This document shows, one piece after another, positions 59,014-64,000 of a DNA stretch of 64,000 bases. Location: the NCBI RefSeq assembly GCF_023509035.1, contig NZ_CP075583.1:5766001-5830000 (forward strand), in the 5' to 3' direction. The position numbers and the translations under genes were made by a program. How positions within the stretch are numbered: the stretch's first letter is position 1; every line of letters starts with the position of its first letter. The notes below the pieces were generated by a model that made no database searches, had not been told where the DNA came from, and saw only the letters and a program-made list of their open reading frames with translations. The DNA comes from Janthinobacterium lividum (lineage in GTDB: Bacteria; Pseudomonadota; Gammaproteobacteria; Burkholderiales; Burkholderiaceae_D).

Positions 59014-59922
59014 ATGGTAACCAAACTGACCCGCTATGCCATCACCCTGCTGCTATTGGCCGCAGCCCTCTGGATAGGCAAGACCGTCTGGGACCGCTAC
59101 ATGGAGTCGCCGTGGACGCGCGACGGCCGCATCAAGGCCGATATCGTCAACATCAGCGCCGACGTGGCCGGCACCGTCACGGACGTGCTGGTGCGCGACA
59201 ACCAGGTGGTGCAAAAGGGAGATATCCTGTTCGTCGTCGACAAGGAACGCTATGCGAGCGCGCTGGCGCAAGCCGACGCCGTGCTGGCCGCGCAAAAGAC
59301 GGAACAGGGCCGCCGCGGCAAGGAAGCGCAGCGCCGCGCCAATCTCGACGCCAGCATCATCTCGACGGAAAGCCGCGAAAGCGCGGCGTTCGCCGCCAGC
59401 TCGGCCTCGTCGCAGGTGCAGGCGGCGCTGGCCGCCCGCGCGCTGGCGCAATTGAACCTGGAACGCACCACCGTGCGCGCCCCCGTCAGCGGCTACGTGA
59501 CGAACCTGAACGTGCACAAGGGCGATTTCGCTGCCGTCGGCGCGGCCAAGCTGGCCGTCATCGACAGCGCCTCGTACTATGTCGTCGGCTATTTCGAAGA
59601 GACCAAGCTGGGCATGCTGGCGCAGGACGACAAGGCGGAAATGAATCTGATGAGCGGCGGCACCCTGCATGGCCATATCGAGAGCATCGCGCGCGGCATC
59701 ACCGACCGCGACGCCGCCACGGGCCGTGAACTGCTGGCCGACGTCAATCCCACCTTCAACTGGGTGCGCCTGGCGCAGCGCGTGCCCGTGCGCATCCACA
59801 TCGACGAACAGCCGAAGGGGCAACTGCTGGTGGCCGGCACCACCTGCACCGTGGTGATCACGCCACATTCGGCACCCCAGCCAGCGCCTGCTTCCAGGCC
59901 AGCGCTCGCGCACCCGGCATGA
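59014..59922 (+). CDS. HlyD-family periplasmic adaptor (AaeA-like)
   Basis: 302 residues. An N-terminal membrane anchor (YAITLLLLAAALWIGKTVW), then WTRDGRIKADIVNISADVAGTVTDVLVRDNQVVQKGDILFVVD (lipoyl half), a helical hairpin, LERTTVRAPVSGYVTNLNVHKGDFA (second half) and the beta-barrel YYVVGYFEETKLGML. Bridges the inner-membrane pump and the outer-membrane channel. Its last 4 bp overlap the LysR gene start. Confidence 0.9.
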   Translation: MVTKLTRYAITLLLLAAALWIGKTVWDRYMESPWTRDGRIKADIVNISADVAGTVTDVLVRDNQVVQKGDILFVVDKERYASALAQADAVLAAQKTEQGRRGKEAQRRANLDASIISTESRESAAFAASSASSQVQAALAARALAQLNLERTTVRAPVSGYVTNLNVHKGDFAAVGAAKLAVIDSASYYVVGYFEETKLGMLAQDDKAEMNLMSGGTLHGHIESIARGITDRDAATGRELLADVNPTFNWVRLAQRVPVRIHIDEQPKGQLLVAGTTCTVVITPHSAPQPAPASRPALAHPA

Positions 59923-60836
59923 GCCGCGGCGGCGCCGGGCGCCTGGCGGAAATCGCCCTGTTCCTCGACGCCGCAATGCTGGGCAGCTTTTCCGCCGCCG
60001 GCCGCAAGCACGGCCTGTCGCCGGCCGCCGCCAGCGCCGCCATCGCGCGCCTGGAAACGGCGCTGGGCGTCACCCTGTTCGAACGCACCACGCGCCAGCT
60101 GCGCCTGACGGAAGAAGGCCAGCACTACCGCCACTACAGCGAACAGGCGCTGGACTTGCTGGCGCAGGCGGAAGACGGCTTGCATGCGGGCGGCGGCGCC
60201 GTGCACGGCATCGTGCGCATCTCGGCGCCGTCCGACATCGGCCGCCTGCTGCTGCTGCCCATGCTCGACCGCTTTGCCGCGCTGCACCCGCAGGTGCGCC
60301 ATGCGCTGACCCTGACGGACGCCACGGCCAACCTGGTGCAGGACGACATCGACCTGGCCATCCGCTACGGCGAGCTGCCCGACAGCGAGATGGTGGCGCG
60401 CCTGCTGCATCCGGGCCGGCGCGTCGTGTGCGTGGCGCCCGCGCTGGCCGCCAAGGTCGGCGTGCCGGCCGTGCCGCGCGACCTGGCGTCGCTGCCCACC
60501 CTCGTGCTCACGACGGGCGATGGCGCGCCGCAGGAATGGCGCTACCGTGAAGAGGGCAAGCGCCACAGCCTGCGCCTGCAGGGGGACTGGCACAGCAACG
60601 ACGGCGAAATCATCCGCCGCTGGGCCGTGGCCGGCCATGGCTATGCCTACAAATCCCTGCTCGACATCGCTGATGACCTGCGCGCGGGGCGCTTGCAAAC
60701 GGTGCTCGACGATTACTTTGCCGATAGCGTCCCCCTGAACCTGCTGTACCGGCGCAGCCGCTTCCAGCCGCCGCGCATCGCCCTGCTGGCCGACTTCCTG
60801 CTGCGGCAGTTCGCCGCCCTGCCGGCGCACGCCTAG
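59919..60836 (+). CDS. LysR-family regulator of the efflux operon
   Basis: 305 residues. N-terminal helix-turn-helix EIALFLDAAMLGSFSAAGRKHGLSPAAASAAIARLETALGVTLFERTTRQLRLTEEG, followed by the effector-binding domain of the substrate-binding fold (VRISAPSDIGRLLLLPMLDRF, DDIDLAIRYGELPDSEMVARLL). It is cotranscribed (ATGA overlap) with the adaptor rather than divergent, as in the classical aaeR arrangement. It may answer to aromatic acids; with the MarR gene the operon has two internal regulators. Convergent with the gene at 60847. Confidence 0.88.
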   Translation: MSRGGAGRLAEIALFLDAAMLGSFSAAGRKHGLSPAAASAAIARLETALGVTLFERTTRQLRLTEEGQHYRHYSEQALDLLAQAEDGLHAGGGAVHGIVRISAPSDIGRLLLLPMLDRFAALHPQVRHALTLTDATANLVQDDIDLAIRYGELPDSEMVARLLHPGRRVVCVAPALAAKVGVPAVPRDLASLPTLVLTTGDGAPQEWRYREEGKRHSLRLQGDWHSNDGEIIRRWAVAGHGYAYKSLLDIADDLRAGRLQTVLDDYFADSVPLNLLYRRSRFQPPRIALLADFLLRQFAALPAHA

Positions 60837-60846
60837 CGGACCAGCA

Positions 60847-61383
60847 TCAGGGCGGCAGCACGCCCAGCTGGCGCAGCAGGGTCAGATTGTCTTCCAGGTG
60901 CCAGTTGTCGCTGATGCGCCCCTGCGCATTGACCTTGTACAAATCAAACGCATGAAAATCGATGGCCTGGCCCTGCCCCTGCAAGGGGCCCTGCGGCGTG
61001 GGGAAGACGCCCGTGAAGCGGCCCGTGAAATGCAGCCGCAGGCTGACCCGGTCGCCGGCCACCAGCATGTCGTCGATGGCCACCTGCAAGTCCGGCACGG
61101 CCGCGTGAAAGACTTGCGAGGCTTGCAGCGGGCCGGCCAGTCCCTGCGGGCGGCCGTCGGGCAAGGTGCGGTCGATAAAATCCTCGGCCAGCGCCAGGCG
61201 CGCCAGGGCCGGGTCGCCGCTCTGCCAGAACGCGGCATAGCGGCGCGCGGCCAGCGCCACCCTGGCGTCGACTTTGGCGCCGGACAGGTGGGCCGGCATG
61301 GGCAGGTTGGCGGCGGCATGGGCCGGCGCGGCGGCCAGCAGCGACAGGGCCAGGATGACGGGAGCAATAACAGGTGCGGGCAT
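60847..61383 (-). CDS. Secreted SnoaL-like (NTF2-fold) protein
   Basis: 178 residues from ATG 61383. Signal peptide PAPVIAPVILALSLLAAAPAHA, then a SnoaL/ester-cyclase pattern: AARRYAAFWQSGDPALARLALAEDFIDRTLPDGRPQG, FHAAVPDLQVAIDDMLVAGDRVSLRLHFTGRFTG, IDFHAFDLYKVNAQGRISDNWHLEDN. The NTF2-like fold often acts as a small-molecule isomerase or binding domain; being exported is less usual. Longer in-frame starts overlap sequence that is not coding. Downstream of an SDR on the same strand, 125 bp apart. Confidence 0.75.
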   Translation of the reverse strand: MPAPVIAPVILALSLLAAAPAHAAANLPMPAHLSGAKVDARVALAARRYAAFWQSGDPALARLALAEDFIDRTLPDGRPQGLAGPLQASQVFHAAVPDLQVAIDDMLVAGDRVSLRLHFTGRFTGVFPTPQGPLQGQGQAIDFHAFDLYKVNAQGRISDNWHLEDNLTLLRQLGVLPP

Positions 61384-61508
61384 GGTAAATCCAGGTTGGT
61401 TGATCGGCGTGCGCATGGCACATCGCCATTCTGGACTCGCTTGCCACATTTGATAATTAGCCCAGCGCTTGAAGCAATTGCTTGCAGCAGTTGAAAATAA
61501 GTTGAAAA

Positions 61509-62255
61509 TCAGCGGCCGCCTGCCACGTCGAGGATGCTGCCCGTCACATACGTCGCGCCCGGCCCCAGCAGGTACAGGATGGCGTCGGCGATTTCTTCCG
61601 GCTGGCCGCCCCGCTGCATCGGCACGCCGGACGCCAGGCGCGACACCCGTCCCGGCTCGCCACCGGAAGCGTGGATGTCCGTGTAGATGATGCCGGGCCG
61701 CACGCCGTTGACGCGTATGCCCTCGGCCGCCACTTCCTTCGCCAGTCCCATGGTCAAGGTATCGACGGCGCCTTTCGAGGCCGCGTAATCGATGTATTCT
61801 CCCGGGGAGCCGATGCGCGCGGCCACCGACGAAACATTCACGATGCGCCCGCCCTGCCCGCCGTTGGCCGTCGACATGCGCCGCACGGCTTGCTGGCAGC
61901 ACAGGAAATAACTGATCACGTTGGTGCGCAGCACGCGCTCGAGGCGCTGCGCGGAAATGTCGACGAGCCGGCATTTCTGTTCCAGCACGCCCACATTGTT
62001 GACCAGCGCCGTGAGCGTGCCCAGGCGCGCATCGACTTCGCCAAACAAACGCGCCACGTCGGCTTCATCGCCCACGTCGGCCTGCACGGCGATGGCCTCG
62101 CCCCCGCCAGCCACGATGCGCGCGCACAGCTCATCGGCAGCCTGTGCCTCGCGCACATAGTTGACGCAGACGGCATAGCCCTGGCGCGCCGCCAACAGCG
62201 CCGTCGCCGCGCCGATGCCGCGGCTGCTGCCGGTAATCAAGATCACTTCCTTCAT
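61509..62255 (-). CDS. Short-chain dehydrogenase/reductase (YgfF-like)
   Basis: 248 residues with GGAGGG upstream of ATG 62255. TGSSRGIGAATALLAARQG at the N terminus, NNVGV, NVSSVAARIGSPGEYIDYAASKGAVD with catalytic Ser, Tyr and Lys, and VRPGIIYTDIHASGGEPGR. Prefers NADP(H), judging by the Arg after the Gly motif (inference). Resembles the YgfF group of glucose/ribitol-type dehydrogenases; substrate unknown. A strong terminator lies just upstream, so it has its own promoter. Confidence 0.85.
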   Translation of the reverse strand: MKEVILITGSSRGIGAATALLAARQGYAVCVNYVREAQAADELCARIVAGGGEAIAVQADVGDEADVARLFGEVDARLGTLTALVNNVGVLEQKCRLVDISAQRLERVLRTNVISYFLCCQQAVRRMSTANGGQGGRIVNVSSVAARIGSPGEYIDYAASKGAVDTLTMGLAKEVAAEGIRVNGVRPGIIYTDIHASGGEPGRVSRLASGVPMQRGGQPEEIADAILYLLGPGATYVTGSILDVAGGR

Positions 62256-62295
62256 TGTCCCTCCTCGATGGTTGTGACTGCATCATACGCGGACG

Positions 62296-62324
62296 AAAAA
62301 AAACCCGCGCAAGGCGGGTTTTTT
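62296..62324 (-). terminator. Bidirectional-looking terminator after the dsbA unit
   Basis: AAACCCGC-GCAAG-GCGGGTTT hairpin flanked by eight A residues (T on the minus strand) and T residues on the other side; 12 bp beyond the stop of the small gene at 62336. Confidence 0.88.
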
Positions 62325-62335
62325 CAAGCGTTCGG

Positions 62336-62560
62336 CTAAGGCCTGAAATGTGTCATGGCATACGTCAAGTGCTGCCACCAGTGCTCGCGCGACTGCACGG
62401 ACGCCAGGCATTTCGCGTCGACCTCGTTCTTGAACGCGGGGTCCACGCAAGCCTTGGTGACCAGCGCATTGCGCTGGTTTTCCACGTTGACGACGGCAAG
62501 CGCCAGCCACGCCACGAGGGCGAGGGCCAGTACGCACAAGGTCCAGGGCAGCTGTTTCAT
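62336..62560 (-). CDS. Small membrane protein downstream of dsbA, C-x12-C and SREHWWQH motifs
   Basis: 74 residues. One hydrophobic N-terminal segment (LPWTLCVLALALVAWLALAVV) and a periplasmic tail NVENQRNALVTKACVDPAFKN...KC, SREHWWQHLTYAMTHF. The two tail Cys are 12 residues apart, as in the paralogue at 53111-53428. It follows dsbA by 11 bp, in one transcript, and a terminator comes next. It could be a substrate or helper of DsbA; this is inference from position and Cys pair. Not recognised as a named family. Confidence 0.7.
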   Translation of the reverse strand: MKQLPWTLCVLALALVAWLALAVVNVENQRNALVTKACVDPAFKNEVDAKCLASVQSREHWWQHLTYAMTHFRP

Positions 62561-62571
62561 GATGTCTCCGC

Positions 62572-63243
62572 TTACTTCTTCGCTGGCGCGGGAGCGCGCT
62601 CTTTCAGGACGCGCGCCACCAGTTCATCCATCACGCGCAGGGTCGCTGTCTGAGTCTGCGGCTCGGACTGGCCCGGACGCGACAGCTGCGCCGGCGACGT
62701 GACGAAACGGCCATCGATGACGATGGTCGGCGCACTGTCGATCTTGCTGGCAGTGATCAGCTGCTCGTTGCGTTTCAGCTTGGTCTGCACGCCGAAGGAA
62801 TTGAACATGTCCAGGTATTTCGCCTTGTCGATGCCGTTCTTCACCAGCAGCTCGAGGATGGCGTCATCGCGGTTCAGGCGGTTGCGCTCAACGTGGATGG
62901 CGCGGAAGATCTTGTCGTGGAACTGGTCCAGCTGGCCCATCGCCTCCAAGGTGGCATAAGCGTGCGCCTGCGGATCTTTCGGGCCATTGGCGGCCAGGTG
63001 AATGCGGCGGAAGGCGATCTTGTCACCCTGCTTCTTGACCCAGTCATGCATCAACGGATCGAGCGCATAGCAATGCGGGCAGGAATACATGAAGTACTCC
63101 ACCACTTCCACCTTCTTGCCCGTGTCCGTACGCACTGGCGTCGGGAGCGTGGTGAAGCCGGTATCGGCCGCCATGGCGCCGCCGGTGGCTGCCACCAGGG
63201 TGACGGCGGCAAGCAGGGGACGCAAGAAACGCAGAAAACGCAT
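62572..63243 (-). CDS. dsbA: Thiol:disulfide interchange protein DsbA
   Basis: 223 residues. Signal peptide MRFLRFLRPLLAAVTLVAATGGAMA, thioredoxin fold with CPHC active site at 55-58 (YSCPHCYALDP), an inserted helical domain, and cis-Pro loop SAPTIVIDGRFVTSPAQ. Introduces disulfides into exported proteins in the periplasm and is reoxidised by DsbB, which is not in the window. First gene of a two-gene unit with the small membrane protein. Confidence 0.93.
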   Translation of the reverse strand: MRFLRFLRPLLAAVTLVAATGGAMAADTGFTTLPTPVRTDTGKKVEVVEYFMYSCPHCYALDPLMHDWVKKQGDKIAFRRIHLAANGPKDPQAHAYATLEAMGQLDQFHDKIFRAIHVERNRLNRDDAILELLVKNGIDKAKYLDMFNSFGVQTKLKRNEQLITASKIDSAPTIVIDGRFVTSPAQLSRPGQSEPQTQTATLRVMDELVARVLKERAPAPAKK

Positions 63244-63390
63244 AATAATCCTTCATCATAAAGTGGTCGTGAACGGGGCGAGATTACCACTTTTTGCACT
63301 GTCTATCGAAGCCCGGGCGGAAAAAAGGCACTTTTACGCGCCCCGTTTGCGTCTGATTAAGCCGCTCTTAAGCGCCGTTGCGCCTCTGCC

Positions 63391-64000
63391 TCAGAAATGG
63401 TAGTGCGCCGACACGCGCAGCTGGCGCGCGTCATTGAGGTAAATGCTGGAGCGGCAGCCCGGCGCATCGCCGTAATGGCGGCGGTTGGCCAGGTTGCTGC
63501 CGGCCAGTTCCAGCTCCCAGGCGCCCAGCTTGCGCGCATAGCGCGCGTCCACGGTGGCGAAGGCGGGCACTTGCGCCAGGCAGCTGCTGGCGAAATCGGG
63601 GCCATAGCGCAGGGCGCGCAACCACTGCACGCCCACGTCGCCACTGGCACCGCCCTGCCCCGTCCAGTACAGGCGCAGGCTGGTCAGGGTTTTCGGCACG
63701 AGGGCGATATCCGGGCCGTCGTAGGCGTAATCGTCGTAGCGCGCATGCACTTGCCGCAGCTGAGCGTCGAGGCGCCAGTCGCGCGCCAGCGCCATGCTGG
63801 CCTCGATGGCGATGCCGTCGCGGCGCGAAGGGTCAAGGTTGCCCGCAAAGCCCAGCTGGCCCAGGCTCTGGTCGAAGACGATCTGGTTGCTCAGGCGCTC
63901 GCTGAACACGCGCACGGAAGCGCTGCGCGCCGCGTCGCCGAAGGTGGCGCCCACCTCCATGTCGCGCCGCAGCTGGCCCGCCAGGGGACGGTAGCCGGCG
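63391..64000 (-). CDS. TonB-dependent receptor, C-terminal part (start outside window)
   Basis: The frame is open to the window edge (about 202 residues seen). It shows barrel strands of a TonB receptor: AGYRPLAGQLRRDMEVGATFGDAARSASVRVFSE, GIAIEASMALARDWRLDAQLRQVHARYDDY, VPAFATVDARYARKLGAWELELAGSNLANRRHYGD and the C-terminal Phe of QLRVSAHYHF. The short final strands and CRSSIYLND resemble BtuB/cirA-size receptors. Substrate cannot be told from this part. Confidence 0.85.
   Translation of the reverse strand, partial: AGYRPLAGQLRRDMEVGATFGDAARSASVRVFSERLSNQIVFDQSLGQLGFAGNLDPSRRDGIAIEASMALARDWRLDAQLRQVHARYDDYAYDGPDIALVPKTLTSLRLYWTGQGGASGDVGVQWLRALRYGPDFASSCLAQVPAFATVDARYARKLGAWELELAGSNLANRRHYGDAPGCRSSIYLNDARQLRVSAHYHF

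Overview
The window is a high-GC chromosomal segment that reads as a betaproteobacterium of the family Oxalobacteraceae (Janthinobacterium/Duganella/Massilia-like). This rests on the exbB-exbD-lpxK-Trm112-kdsB-adk gene order, the exosortase-B/EpsL-type genes and PEP-CTERM protein, the DUF4148 protein, and overall protein similarity recalled from that group. No phage, insertion sequence or CRISPR array is visible. Apart from a tRNA-Arg(CCT), the content is protein-coding genes and their control sites.

Layout. 1-5.3 kb: the end of an exosortase-associated polysaccharide cluster (EpsL-type barrel and CAAX-like membrane protease), the ABC-F ATPase uup, tRNA-Arg, and an exosortase-sorted TLD-domain protein. 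5.4-13.3 kb: a tightly packed seven-gene operon for aerobic CoA-dependent anthranilate (2-aminobenzoate) breakdown: CoA ligase, FAD monooxygenase/old-yellow-enzyme fusion, SDR, MarR regulator, enoyl-CoA hydratase, acyl-CoA dehydrogenase and a RidA-like protein, with a perfect palindromic candidate operator in front. 13.3-19.6 kb: a response regulator, a giant propeller-type hybrid histidine kinase and a patatin lipase. 19.6-28.3 kb: gamma-glutamyltransferase, a type-II hydroxyacyl-CoA dehydrogenase behind a 24-bp palindrome, a Fur-box-controlled siderophore receptor, small secreted proteins and a proton-pumping pyrophosphatase. 28.4-32.4 kb: the adk-kdsB-Trm112-lpxK-exbD-exbB housekeeping block.

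32.6-33.65 kb is the most striking part: a non-coding, AT-rich array of seven direct copies of a 103-bp module. Each module carries a DnaA-box sequence and, at a fixed 44-45 bp distance, an IHF-like TTGAT core, and ends in (G/A)GCA at a fixed distance. It looks like a datA-type DnaA-titration or replication-control locus between exbB and xseA.

33.8-45.6 kb: xseA and sodB, separated by a beta-glucoside utilisation locus (TonB receptor, MalK-type ATPase, GH1 glycosidase, two ABC permeases, binding protein and a divergent LacI regulator with three operator palindromes). 45.7-54.5 kb: a second propeller-type sensor kinase, an LprI-like protein, a CYTH-CHAD protein, an aldo/keto reductase and several small secreted or membrane proteins. 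54.6-60.8 kb: a complete tripartite aromatic-acid efflux operon (outer-membrane factor, MarR, FUSC, DUF1656, HlyD, LysR). 60.8-64 kb: a SnoaL-like secreted protein, an SDR, dsbA with a small membrane partner, and the end of another TonB receptor.

Caveat for the reader: seven genes (hybrid kinase, patatin, hppA, lacI, second sensor kinase, marR, FUSC) each carry one single-base frameshift, six of them exactly at a run of five identical bases. This pattern points to base-calling errors in the assembly rather than seven real pseudogenes, so these genes are described in their reconstructed full-length form.
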